Below, piece after piece: positions 51,899 to 60,818 of a DNA stretch of 64,000 nucleotides (position 1 is the first letter of the stretch; every line of letters starts with the position of its first letter). The notes beneath the pieces are model-generated. The model was given only the letters and a program-made list of their open reading frames with translations, did not search any database and was not told the origin of the DNA. Source of the stretch: Bacteroidetes bacterium UBA5697 (GTDB lineage: Bacteria > Bacteroidota > Bacteroidia > B-17B0 > Aurantibacillaceae); the NCBI GenBank assembly GCA_002420145.1, contig DIHL01000050.1, positions 1 to 64,000 of the forward strand, written 5' to 3'. The position numbers and the translations under genes were made by a program.

Positions 51899-52481
51899 TT
51901 AATTTTTTGTTTATAAAATCCAGCGATGTTAGATCATCGTTGTTTTCTATCATTTCCATTTTAGCCACCGAAGTTACGTTTTTATCAAAATACAAGTTAA
52001 TTTTTTTGAATGTTTCTTTCATATTTTTAACTTGAGGTATTAATTCTAATTTGTACCCTTTATCATTCTCATAATAACTAGTTTTAAATTTATTGGATTT
52101 AAATATTGTTCCCTGAACGCAGGACAACATGATATCATTAATTTCTTTGAAAACCTTATTACTATTCATGTCGTATTTATTGGTTTTCTTCTCGTCTTTA
52201 ATTATTACTTTATCCTTATTTATAACAATTAAATATTTTGATGGCGTTTGATATTCCCAACGTAACATGTTTTCTTTTTTAAACACAAAATGCCCTTTAC
52301 TACTAATTTTTTCGGACAACATACTTAAGTTTTTTTCTTGGATAAAATCTGCCTCGATAGAGTTGGTGGCTTTACTCATGCTCTCTATTTTTTGTTTAAG
52401 AGACAGAGTATCCTTAACAGGTTTAAAATTTTGAGAAAAACCAAGTAGTGGAAGAAAAAATAAAAATAAAAACTTATTCAT
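51861..52481 (-). CDS. LolA-family outer-membrane lipoprotein carrier
   Basis: The 206-residue protein has a signal peptide (MNKFLFLFFLPLLGFSQ) and the LolA pattern: IEADFIQEKNLSMLSEKISSKGHFVFKKENMLRWEYQTPSKYLIV (about 43-87), YKLELIPQ and INLYFDKNVTSVAKMEM. LolA-type proteins carry lipidated cargo through the periplasm. Copies inside pigment clusters are thought to move polyene-lipid to the outer membrane. It is located between a thioesterase gene and a lipoprotein gene. The housekeeping LolA may be elsewhere. Confidence 0.85.
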   Translation of the reverse strand: MNKFLFLFFLPLLGFSQNFKPVKDTLSLKQKIESMSKATNSIEADFIQEKNLSMLSEKISSKGHFVFKKENMLRWEYQTPSKYLIVINKDKVIIKDEKKTNKYDMNSNKVFKEINDIMLSCVQGTIFKSNKFKTSYYENDKGYKLELIPQVKNMKETFKKINLYFDKNVTSVAKMEMIENNDDLTSLDFINKKLNAPVAETIFIIK

Positions 52482-52536
52482 GAACCAAAAGTAAAAATAA
52501 TTTACGCCTTTAAACCCGATAAAATGTTAAGAAACA

Positions 52537-52956
52537 TTAAGGAAGCAATCCCCATTTTTGTTTCCACTCATCCATAAACGAAGGCATGGTTATGTAAAGC
52601 TCTTTATTGGTTGGATTCATAAACACTTGTGTTGTTTTGCCTTCACAGGCTAAATAACCATGTTTTGCACTTAAAATTTTATATTCAAACATTAATTTAG
52701 CTGCTGGAGAATCTATAAAATGTGTTTCTATCACAGCATGATCTCCATATTCTAAAATTCGTTTAAAATTTACTTGTAAGTCAATTAGCGGAACTGCTAA
52801 ACCATGCTCATAAACATCTAAATATCCAAGGCCATATTGTTTGCCAAACGCTTCTCTTCCATCTTCAAAATATCTAACATAATTGCCATGCCACACAACT
52901 CTTAACGAATCTACTTCGCTAAATTTAATGGGCATTTCTGTGATATTTTTTAACAT
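52537..52956 (-). CDS. Acyl-CoA/acyl-ACP thioesterase, YbgC-like hotdog family
   Basis: I start at the ATG at 52956. The 139-residue protein has the catalytic-Asp segment KFSEVDSLRVVWHGNYVRYFE (about residues 11-31), typical of YbgC/FadM 4-hydroxybenzoyl-CoA-type thioesterases. It may release or transfer acyl groups in the lipid/pigment block with the LolA-like, lipoprotein and dehydratase genes. The LolA-like gene follows after 55 bp. A TATATTTG box is only three bases before the ATG. Confidence 0.85.
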   Translation of the reverse strand: MLKNITEMPIKFSEVDSLRVVWHGNYVRYFEDGREAFGKQYGLGYLDVYEHGLAVPLIDLQVNFKRILEYGDHAVIETHFIDSPAAKLMFEYKILSAKHGYLACEGKTTQVFMNPTNKELYITMPSFMDEWKQKWGLLP

Positions 52957-53046
52957 GCTCAAATATACTTTGTTTTAGCCCAATATAAACCAAAAAACAC
53001 TCATATTGTTTAGCCATCTGATTTTTATTAATTTTATGTTAATTAT

Positions 53047-53078
53047 TTTGTTTTTATCCTATCAATAAATTAACTTTG
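53047..53078 (+). promoter_or_regulatory. Promoter of the first type A cargo gene
   Basis: TTTG (53047-53050), 20 bp, then TAACTTTG (53071-53078). It matches the -33/-7 consensus and spacing exactly, 36 bases before the ATG at 53115. Confidence 0.75.
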
Positions 53079-53114
53079 GGATAAAGTTCATTACTAATTA
53101 ATAAAAACAAAAAC

Positions 53115-54410
53115 ATGAAAAAATTTTTACTTCCATCAATGTTGATGTTTTCTGTGTTCGCCTTTGCTCAAAACAGAACATCAATCAACACGATTCCAGC
53201 AGAACCTGCTAATTCTTTCAAAAAAACAAACATTGCTGAATACAAAAAAGCAAACACGGTATTAAACAATAAAACATCAAATCAAGTAGGATCTGCTTGG
53301 TTCAATAAAGTTGATTACATTGAATACCTTAACCCTGGAGTTCAAGTATTCAGTGCGATGCATGTGTTTCCGGATTCTGCTATTGTGTTAGGTTACGATA
53401 GCGGAAATCAACCTGTGTATCCTTGGATTCACAAAGCAGCTAATTACATGGATCCTAGTTTCATGGCACAACAAACTATCATTACGGATAAATTTGCTAC
53501 CTATTTTATGGATTCTATATCAGTAGGATACATCTATGAAAGAAACACTGGTACGTCTGATAATACAGCCGACTCGTTAATTATTCAAATCGTTGCTGAA
53601 AATCATGCATTAGATTATTCATTAACTGGGCCTCCAGCTTTCCCTTACCAAGATATTACTTATAGTTATACAACAAATAACTTATCTGGTATGACGGTAC
53701 TAAAGCGTTTAAGTATTCCTTTAACTTATGCAGATACTTGTTCTGGTGGTCTTTACAAACAAATTAAGAAAGCAACTCCAGGAATTGCAGCTCAAACAAA
53801 TTCTAAGAAAATTGGAGCAGTGATTTCTTTTAAACCAGGCTACACTTACACTGCTTCTGATATTTTAATTGGAGACGGAACAAACATTGCAACTAAAAAC
53901 GTTTTCTTTGTTTTAAGTTCTGAGGAAAATGGCGCTAGCACAGACCCTACTGTTTATGGTACAGGCGGTGATTACACTTCTGACATGAATATGTCTTATA
54001 TTTTAGATCAATCTGTAAGATATAACACTAATGCTAATGGTTGGAATGGTTATTTCTTACCAACTTTTGCTTACACAACTCCATTTGCTTACGAACACCA
54101 TGATATTGGCTATAAATTAAGAGTGAACAGCGTTGGTGTTAATGAATTAGAGCAAAAAGGTTTTGCTTTGGGTCAAAACGTTCCAAATCCATATACAAAC
54201 TCATCTGTTGTTTCTTTTGAATTAGCTAAAGATGTTAAATCTGCTGTATTTACTGTAACAGACGTTATGGGTCGTGTTGTTTCTTCTGAAAACGTTGGAA
54301 CTACTACTGGCACTCACTCGGTTAATTTAGGTGTTTATGCTGCTGGTGTTTATTACTACTCTTTAAACATAGATGGTAATGTTACGACTAAGAAAATGAT
54401 TATAGAATAA
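53115..54410 (+). CDS. Secreted protein with T9SS type A sorting domain
   Basis: The 431-residue protein has a signal peptide (MKKFLLPSMLMFSVFAFAQ). The main part (about 20-350) is a beta-rich domain with no enzyme motif that I recognise. The C-terminus (about 355-431) is a type A CTD with LGQNVPNPYTNSSVVSFEL, then VFTVTDVMGRVVSSENVG and TKKMIIE, which targets the protein to the T9SS. The next gene is a paralog with the same architecture and a nearly identical CTD. Confidence 0.88.
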   Translation: MKKFLLPSMLMFSVFAFAQNRTSINTIPAEPANSFKKTNIAEYKKANTVLNNKTSNQVGSAWFNKVDYIEYLNPGVQVFSAMHVFPDSAIVLGYDSGNQPVYPWIHKAANYMDPSFMAQQTIITDKFATYFMDSISVGYIYERNTGTSDNTADSLIIQIVAENHALDYSLTGPPAFPYQDITYSYTTNNLSGMTVLKRLSIPLTYADTCSGGLYKQIKKATPGIAAQTNSKKIGAVISFKPGYTYTASDILIGDGTNIATKNVFFVLSSEENGASTDPTVYGTGGDYTSDMNMSYILDQSVRYNTNANGWNGYFLPTFAYTTPFAYEHHDIGYKLRVNSVGVNELEQKGFALGQNVPNPYTNSSVVSFELAKDVKSAVFTVTDVMGRVVSSENVGTTTGTHSVNLGVYAAGVYYYSLNIDGNVTTKKMIIE

Positions 54411-54438
54411 TCTATTCTTCATCTGTTAAATTAAAAAA

Positions 54439-54467
54439 ACCAGCCTAATTTGAGGCTGGTTTTTTTT
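54439..54467 (+). terminator. Terminator between the two type A cargo genes
   Basis: ACCAGCCT (54439-54446) pairs with AGGCTGGT (54453-54460), followed by eight T. It ends directly before the -33 element of the next gene. Confidence 0.85.
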
Positions 54468-54496
54468 GTGTTTATGTTGTTCGTTCGTTATATTTG
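54465..54496 (+). promoter_or_regulatory. Promoter of the second type A cargo gene
   Basis: TTTG (54465-54468), 20 bp, then TATATTTG (54489-54496), 29 bases before the ATG at 54526. So the paralogs are independent transcription units. Confidence 0.7.
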
Positions 54497-54525
54497 TATA
54501 AACTTTAACTAAAAACGAAAATACA

Positions 54526-55890
54526 ATGAAAAAAATTTACACTTTATTAGCAGCTGTATTTATTACATCTGTTTCTATGGCTCAGGCTCCCGCACAAGGT
54601 TCTTTGAGTTTCCCAAACAAAACCGTGACTCCTAAGTCATTTGATAAATCTACTTTGAGATCGGCTCGTCAAGCAACTGCAGCGAAAACAGCAGGAGCTG
54701 GTGATGCTGGATGGTTCAACTACGGTTCATCTAAAGAAGCGTTATTAGGCATAACTAGTGATTTAAATGCAAATTATTTATTCCCAGACTCTATGGGTTA
54801 TGGTGATTTTGGAGGAACTCCAGGAGCAATTTGGGTTCATCACCTGGCTGAAATGGTTGATTTCAAATCTTATGTGTTTGGAAATGACCCAAAAACTAGC
54901 TGGGTAACTCCAACAACATCTTTCAACGTTGACTCTATGTCTGTTGTTTATGCGTATACTAGAAATCACCCTAATCCTGCTATCGTAGATACTTTAGTGG
55001 TTACTATTTATGACAATACAACTGCAGCTAATTTAAGCACAAGTGGTTTTATTGGAACAACTGCAGCAAACTACAATACAGATACTGTAACTTTCAAAAG
55101 AATTGGTTATAACCAAGCGGGTAATTTTATAGCAGCTCCAACAGCAACAACAGCTCCTCAAGTGGCTCCAGTTGGTCAATATAAATTTAAAATTTTATTA
55201 ACTATTGCTGATACTGCGGTTGCGTCTTTTAGAGAAAAAGCATTTGCTTTACCAACGCCTTTTACTTCAACAGGAAGCAAATTAGTTATTGGTGATATTC
55301 AATTTTTACCAGGTTACACATACACGTTAACACAAAATGTAGACGCTACAGCAAATACATTCTTATTTACGTCTTTAGAAGAAAATGGCGCAGGTGCAGG
55401 AAGCCCTCCTCCAGGAACATTCCCAACATATTTAGATTGTAACTTTGGTTCTAATGCTTGTGATTATAGTACTTCATACATTTTACCTCAAGATGTAAGA
55501 TATAATATGGCTGCTTCATGGAACTATCGTTATATTCCTTCTTATGCATATACAGCTCCATATGGTTTTGAGCACCACTTAATCTCTTTCAGATTAAAAG
55601 ATAATCAAACTATAGGGATTAAAGATTTATCTCAAAATACTTTTGGTTTAACTCAAAATATGCCAAACCCATACACTAAAGAATCTGCTGTTAACTACAA
55701 CTTAACTAAAGAAGTTAACTCAGCGGTATTTACTGTAACTGACGTTATGGGTCGTGTTGTTTCTTCTGAAAAAGTTGGAACTACTGTAGGTACTCACACT
55801 GTTAAATTAGGTGCTTATGCAGCTGGTATTTACTACTACTCTTTAAATGTAGATGGTAATGTAACTACTAAGAAAATGATTGTAGAATAA
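54526..55890 (+). CDS. Secreted protein with T9SS type A sorting domain, paralog of the preceding gene
   Basis: The 454-residue protein has a signal peptide (MKKIYTLLAAVFITSVSMAQ) and a main domain that shares layout with the 53115-54410 product: ENGAGAGSPPPGTFP against ENGASTDPTVYGTGG, DVRYNMAASWNYRYIPSYAYTAPYGFEHH against SVRYNTNANGWNGYFLPTFAYTTPFAYEHH. The CTD (about 378-454) reads LTQNMPNPYTKESAVNYNL, then VFTVTDVMGRVVSSEKVG and TKKMIVE. Duplication is clear. The function of the main domain is unknown. Confidence 0.88.
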   Translation: MKKIYTLLAAVFITSVSMAQAPAQGSLSFPNKTVTPKSFDKSTLRSARQATAAKTAGAGDAGWFNYGSSKEALLGITSDLNANYLFPDSMGYGDFGGTPGAIWVHHLAEMVDFKSYVFGNDPKTSWVTPTTSFNVDSMSVVYAYTRNHPNPAIVDTLVVTIYDNTTAANLSTSGFIGTTAANYNTDTVTFKRIGYNQAGNFIAAPTATTAPQVAPVGQYKFKILLTIADTAVASFREKAFALPTPFTSTGSKLVIGDIQFLPGYTYTLTQNVDATANTFLFTSLEENGAGAGSPPPGTFPTYLDCNFGSNACDYSTSYILPQDVRYNMAASWNYRYIPSYAYTAPYGFEHHLISFRLKDNQTIGIKDLSQNTFGLTQNMPNPYTKESAVNYNLTKEVNSAVFTVTDVMGRVVSSEKVGTTVGTHTVKLGAYAAGIYYYSLNVDGNVTTKKMIVE

Positions 55891-55910
55891 TCTTCTATAT
55901 ATCTTAATAC

Positions 55911-55947
55911 AAAAAACCCGCTTCGTAATTGAAGCGGGTTTTTTTAT
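55911..55947. terminator. Bidirectional terminator after the second cargo gene and mfd
   Basis: AAAACCCGCTTC pairs with GAAGCGGGTTTT around gtaatt, with A/T tails on both sides. It lies between the plus-strand cargo gene and the minus-strand mfd gene. Confidence 0.85.
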
Positions 55948-55961
55948 GGATTGTTTATTCG

Positions 55962-55984
55962 TTTCGACTACGCTCAACGTGACA
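55962..55984. repeat. Single arm of the dispersed TTCGACTACGCTC repeat
   Basis: TTTCGACTACGCTCAACGTG plus ACA is close to the arm at 35414-35437 and lies just before the mfd stop codon (55990). Confidence 0.65.
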
Positions 55985-55989
55985 TAAGA

Positions 55990-58900
55990 TTAAACCTCAA
56001 CGGGTTTTACAACCATGCTTGTAATTTTTTCTAATACAACAATCGCTTCATCAACGCTTTTAATGTTTTCGATAGTTAACCACAGTTTATTGTTTTGCTC
56101 TTTTAAGGCAGTTTGTTTAGGCGTTTTTTGAGCATATGATAATACCGCCTTAAACATTGGTGAATTATAATAATCGCTATCCTGCTTGCTTAAGAAGTAC
56201 GACAACATTTTATTATTCTTTAATGTAATTTTCTCAAAACCTAAAGCCATTGCAGCCCAACGCATACGCACTACATTTATTAATTCAGACACTTCGGTAG
56301 GTAAGGGACCAAAGCGATCTCGCAGGTTTGATTGAAATAATGCTAACTCTTCCTCTTTATTAATATTATCCAATTCTCTATACAATAACAAACGCTCTGT
56401 GAGATTGCTGACATAAGAATCAGGAATTAATAATTGTAAATCGGTATCAACAACTGTATCTTTCACAAACTGACGAGAGAAGACAGATTTATCAGCGCTG
56501 GCACCTTCTCCATCTTCCACCACCTCTTTGTACCAATCTTCTTGTTTTAATTCTTCAATGGCTTCGTTTAATATTTTCATATAGGTATCAAAACCCATGT
56601 CGTTTATAAAACCACTTTGTTCTCCACCTAATAAATTTCCTGCGCCACGGATATCCAAATCACGCATCGCAATTTGAAAACCACTTCCTAAATCACTAAA
56701 CTCAACAATAGCTTGCAAACGTTTGCGTGCCTCAGATGTTAGATTAATAAACGGAGGCGTTAATAAATAACAGAATGCTTTTTTATTACTACGCCCTACT
56801 CTACCTCGCATTTGATGCAAATCACTCAATCCAAAATTTTGCGAATCGTTAATGATAATAGTATTAGCATTACTAATATCTAATCCTGATTCAATAATAG
56901 TTGTAGCAACTAAAATATCATATTCTCCTTCAATAAAACTCAACATCACATCTTCCAACTTATCTCCGTCCATTTGTCCGTGACCAACGGCTACTCTTGC
57001 TTCGGGCACCAAACGTTGAATAATTCCAGCTACCTCTTGTATATTTTGAACTTTATTATGAACGAAATACACTTGCCCTCCACGACTTAATTCATACTCA
57101 ATCGCATCTCTAATGGCTTCTTCGCTAAACGAAATTAATTCGGTTTGCACGGGATAACGATTAGCTGGAGGCGTTGAAATCACTGATAAATCGCGAGCTC
57201 CCATTAAACTAAATTGTAAAGTTCTAGGAATTGGCGTTGCGGTTAATGTCAACGTATCAACTGTTGTTTTAAATGTTTTGAGTTTATCTTTAATACCAAC
57301 ACCAAACTTTTGTTCTTCGTCAATAATCAATAAACCAAGGTCTTTAAACTTCACATCCTTGCCTACAATTTTATGGGTGCCAATTAAAATATCAATCTTT
57401 CCATCACCAATACTCGAAATCACTTCTTTCACTTCTTTAGCACTGCGGAAACGATTGATGTAACTAATATTACAAGGTAAATCTTTCAAGCGCTCTTTAA
57501 ATGTTTTGTAATGTTGATATGCTAAAATAGTAGTTGGTACCAACACAGCAACCTGTTTACTATCACACACCGCTTTAAAGGCGGCACGAATAGCAATTTC
57601 TGTTTTACCAAAACCAACATCTCCACAAACCAATCTATCCATAGGATGTGGTTTTTCCATATCGCGTTTTACATCGGCCGTTACTTTGATTTGATCGGGC
57701 GTATCTTCGTATATGAAAGACGCTTCTAATTCGTGCTGTAAATAATTATCTAAAGGATAACGGTGTCCGGGTTGCGCCTTACGTTTAGCATATAATTTAA
57801 TTAAATCGTAAGCAACCTCCTTAACGTTCTTCTTTGTTTTTTGTTTTAATGTGTTCCAAGTGGTTGAACCAATTTTATCAATACGTGGAACATTTCCTTC
57901 TTTACCAGTATACTTACTAATACGGTGTAAACTGTGAATACTCACATATAAGAAGTCATTGTCTTTGTATACCAACTTCACAGCTTCTTGCTCTTTACCA
58001 TTGGCATTAATTTTTACCAAGCCTCCAAAACGTCCAATACCGTGGTCAATATGAGTCACAAAATCTCCAGGATTAAGCGATAAAATTTCTTTTAGCGTTA
58101 ACGATTCTGCTGTTTTATAACGCGTTTCCTTTAAATGAAAACGATGGTAACGTTCAAAAATTTGATGATCGGTATAACAAGCAATTTTTAAATCATGATC
58201 AATAAAGCCTTCATGAATATTAATATTCACATGCTCAATTAACCCTTCTGCTGTACGATGTTCCTTTGATAATAAATCATTAAAGATGGTGTGTAAGCGC
58301 TCGGCTTGTTTAGTATTATCCGTTGTTAGATAATTCTTGTATCCTTTGGCTTTATTGGCTTTGAGGTCGTTAATCAACATCTCAAAGTTTTTGCTAAAAG
58401 TTGGTTGTATACTTTGGTTTAACGCGACTTCTTGAGAAGCAATGTGTTTATTAACGCCGTATTCGATTAATTTAAACGGTTTAATAAAAGATAAAAACTC
58501 ATCGCCTTTAATATATAATTCGTGTGGAGGCAGATGCTCTATAGTTCCTGATAAATTAGAAAAGGCTTTTTCAGTTTTCTCATATAATTTATCAATCGTA
58601 TCTTTTGAAAACAACACATCATCAAAACATAAAAACGTATCCTCCGTGATATAATCAAAAATAGATTGACGAATTTCAATCACTTGATTGGATTGTATAT
58701 CTGGAATAATAGTTACAAAATCATAATTATGATTAGATAACTGAGACGCTGGATCAAAGGTTTTAATAGCATCCACATCATTTCCAAACAACTCAATACG
58801 ATAGGGCAATTCGTGTGCAAAGGAGTACACATCGACTATTCCACCACGAATAGCGTATTGACCCGGCTCTGAAACAAAATCGCATAATTCAAAATCATAG

Positions 58901-59361
58901 CTCAATAAAAACTCTTGGATAAAATCAATACTGAGTTTATCTCCTTTTTTAATGACTAAGGTGTTTTTACTTAAGCTTGTTTTAGAGGCTACTTTTTCTG
59001 CTAATGCAGCAGCATAAGTCACTACGATTCCAGAGTAATTTTCTTTACTTAATTGGCTTAATGTTTCGGCTCTTTCTTGAACAGAAGCGTTACTTGTTTT
59101 TTCTTCTTTATAAGGAACTTTATAACTCTCTGGAAAATAATGAATGTGTTTTTCGGGAAGTAGAGCTTGTAAATCATTTAATATATAAGCCGCTTTTTCC
59201 TTGTCGTTACAGACAATAAAGAAATTTGACGAAGTGTTTTGAAATAAATCATTTACCAAAAAGGCAAAAGAACTCCCGCGCAAACCCGAAATAAATACGT
59301 TTGTATAAAGGTTTGCTTGCTTTTGTTTTAATTCTCCCCAAAACTTACCGTTCCACCACAT
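55990..59361 (-). CDS. mfd: Transcription-repair coupling factor Mfd
   Basis: The 1123-residue protein has the full domain order: UvrB-like region with LRGSSFAFLVNDLFQ (about 1-350), RNA-polymerase-interacting domain LNPGDFVTHIDHGIGRFGG (about 440-458), helicase core with Walker A VCGDVGFGKTEIA (about 577-589), DEEQ box LLIIDEEQKFGVGIK, TATPIPRTLQ and a C-terminal TRCF domain. The Mfd ATPase releases stalled RNA polymerase and recruits UvrA. Length is normal for the family. The ATG at 59361 is supported by a TACTTTTG box at 59369-59376. Confidence 0.97.
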   Translation of the reverse strand: MWWNGKFWGELKQKQANLYTNVFISGLRGSSFAFLVNDLFQNTSSNFFIVCNDKEKAAYILNDLQALLPEKHIHYFPESYKVPYKEEKTSNASVQERAETLSQLSKENYSGIVVTYAAALAEKVASKTSLSKNTLVIKKGDKLSIDFIQEFLLSYDFELCDFVSEPGQYAIRGGIVDVYSFAHELPYRIELFGNDVDAIKTFDPASQLSNHNYDFVTIIPDIQSNQVIEIRQSIFDYITEDTFLCFDDVLFSKDTIDKLYEKTEKAFSNLSGTIEHLPPHELYIKGDEFLSFIKPFKLIEYGVNKHIASQEVALNQSIQPTFSKNFEMLINDLKANKAKGYKNYLTTDNTKQAERLHTIFNDLLSKEHRTAEGLIEHVNINIHEGFIDHDLKIACYTDHQIFERYHRFHLKETRYKTAESLTLKEILSLNPGDFVTHIDHGIGRFGGLVKINANGKEQEAVKLVYKDNDFLYVSIHSLHRISKYTGKEGNVPRIDKIGSTTWNTLKQKTKKNVKEVAYDLIKLYAKRKAQPGHRYPLDNYLQHELEASFIYEDTPDQIKVTADVKRDMEKPHPMDRLVCGDVGFGKTEIAIRAAFKAVCDSKQVAVLVPTTILAYQHYKTFKERLKDLPCNISYINRFRSAKEVKEVISSIGDGKIDILIGTHKIVGKDVKFKDLGLLIIDEEQKFGVGIKDKLKTFKTTVDTLTLTATPIPRTLQFSLMGARDLSVISTPPANRYPVQTELISFSEEAIRDAIEYELSRGGQVYFVHNKVQNIQEVAGIIQRLVPEARVAVGHGQMDGDKLEDVMLSFIEGEYDILVATTIIESGLDISNANTIIINDSQNFGLSDLHQMRGRVGRSNKKAFCYLLTPPFINLTSEARKRLQAIVEFSDLGSGFQIAMRDLDIRGAGNLLGGEQSGFINDMGFDTYMKILNEAIEELKQEDWYKEVVEDGEGASADKSVFSRQFVKDTVVDTDLQLLIPDSYVSNLTERLLLYRELDNINKEEELALFQSNLRDRFGPLPTEVSELINVVRMRWAAMALGFEKITLKNNKMLSYFLSKQDSDYYNSPMFKAVLSYAQKTPKQTALKEQNNKLWLTIENIKSVDEAIVVLEKITSMVVKPVEV

Positions 59362-59368
59362 TGCGTTA

Positions 59369-59376
59369 CAAAAGTA
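59369..59376 (-). promoter_or_regulatory. -7 promoter box of mfd
   Basis: The minus strand reads TACTTTTG, seven bases before the mfd ATG, so the leader would be very short. Confidence 0.4.
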
Positions 59377-59616
59377 ATAAACTATTTTTCGGAATGAAAG
59401 AATTGTTTACTCTTTCAAAAACAAAATTAACTCGTTGAATCATGCTCTTTATACATTTGTGTTTTTAAGTAAAACCAACTACTTTCTATGTTAAGTCTTG
59501 ATTTTATTGGTGTTTACGGCGTTTTTACTTTAGTGCTACTGTTTAGAAATCCTATAATTCTTTTTAATCTCACCAATACGTGTTTGTTTTTTTAGGATGT
59601 TTGTAAAAATAATTTT

Positions 59617-60651
59617 ATGATTCGTTCGCTTTCTTTTATCCTCTTTATCTTAGCTTTCATTAGTCATTCTGTTGCACAACAACACAAAACCTTAAAAGTT
59701 TTGTTTTTAGGTAATAGTTATACTTACGTTAACAATCTGCCACAACTCATTAAAGATATTGCTTTAGCAAACAGCGATACATTGGTATTTGATAGTAACT
59801 GTCCTGGTGGGCACACGTTTAATAATCATTTTAATAATGCCACGAGTCTTTCAAAAATAAATGCCCAAGCCTGGGATTGTGTAATTTTACAAGCACAAAG
59901 TCAAGAACCTTCATTTTCTCCAGGACAAGTAGCGGCTCAAACATTGCCTTATGCTATTAAATTAGATAGCTTAATTAAAATCAATAATAACTGCTCTGAG
60001 ACGGTGTTTTATGAAACATGGGGTAGAAAGAATGGCGACGCTTCTAATTGTGGCTCATATCCTCCAATTTGCACTTATATTGGTATGTAAGATAGATTAA
60101 GAGCTTCTTATAAATTATTCGCCGATACTACAAAATCAGTCCTGGCTCCTGCGGGTGAAGCTTGGAGAAAATCCATAGCCCAAAATCCAACATTAGAATT
60201 GTATAGTTCTGATCAAAGTCATCCTTCTTTAGAGGGTTCTTATTTAACGGCTTGTGTTTTTTATGAAGTGTTGTTTCATAAAAGTGTATTAAGTAATACT
60301 TATACAGCTGGTGTCTCTTCCATCAATGTCAACTTCTTGCAACAAATAGCACATGATGTGGTAAACGATAGTTTATTGACTTGGAATATTGGGAAATACA
60401 ACCCTTGCAGTATAACAAGTTTGAATCACGTTTCTTCAAATAATAATATCACATTATATCCAAATCCTGCTCAAAACGTATTACACACTAATACAAATTA
60501 TTCTTTCAAAATTTATGACGTGCTTGGAAGCCTTTGTTTATACGGCGATAATAGCAATGCCATCAATATTGAGTCTTTAAAAAGCGGTGTCTATTTTATT
60601 GAATTATCTTCTTTAGATTCTACTAAGAAAATCAGGTTTGTGAAAGATTAA
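59617..60651 (+). pseudogene. SGNH hydrolase with T9SS type A domain, interrupted by an in-frame TAA
   Basis: The first part (59617-60087) has a signal peptide (MIRSLSFILFILAFISHSVA) and the SGNH block I FLGNSYTYVNNLP with the catalytic Ser (about residue 34). Codon 158 (60088-60090) is TAA where CAA is expected by reading frame continuity. The same frame then continues as DRLRASYKLFADTTKSVLAP, with SDQSHPSLEGSY holding the Asp-His of block V, and ends with a type A CTD (LYPNPAQNV ... IRFVKD). Without read-through the Ser is separated from the Asp/His. Possible explanations are a real C-to-T nonsense mutation, strain variation or an assembly error. A second start (TTG 60199) is unlikely to make a working enzyme. 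Confidence 0.82.
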
Positions 60652-60654
60652 AAG

Positions 60655-60679
60655 TTAAGGTCGCAAATTGCGACCTTAA
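60655..60679. terminator. Hairpin after the SGNH hydrolase gene (first)
   Basis: TTAAGGTCGCAA pairs perfectly with TTGCGACCTTAA around a single A. It starts three bases after the stop codon. Confidence 0.7.
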
Positions 60680-60694
60680 GATTGAAAGAAAACA

Positions 60695-60725
60695 AAAAAC
60701 CGTAGCTCATCACTACGGTTTTTTT
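60695..60725. terminator. Hairpin terminator after the SGNH hydrolase gene (second)
   Basis: AAAAACCGTAG pairs with CTACGGTTTTT. It is in tandem with the hairpin at 60655-60679; the strong T-run is on the plus strand. Confidence 0.8.
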
Positions 60726-60731
60726 GTTATT

Positions 60732-60818
60732 CGTCATCGCGAGGCACGAAGCGATCTCAAACACAGCTAAACTTTGTATGAGATTGCTTCACTCTGTTCG
60801 CAATGACGGGAACATTAC
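60732..60818. repeat. Dispersed inverted repeat (CGTCATTGCGAG type)
   Basis: CGTCAT-GCGAG and GAAGC-ATCTCA at the left are partly complementary to TGAGATTGCTTC and CGCAATGACG at the right. The element lies just before the fumC stop codon (60815). It is GC-rich relative to the area and looks like a known kind of dispersed repeat; I cannot count copies. Confidence 0.7.

Noticed and set aside
59369..59616. Possible small RNA in the mfd-SGNH gap
   Set aside because: The 250-base gap is AT-rich with no stable hairpin or terminator; only a promoter box for mfd is seen.
60199..60651. Separate gene beginning at TTG 60199
   Set aside because: It is in the same frame as 59617-60087 and completes its SGNH domain; better read as the second part of one interrupted gene.
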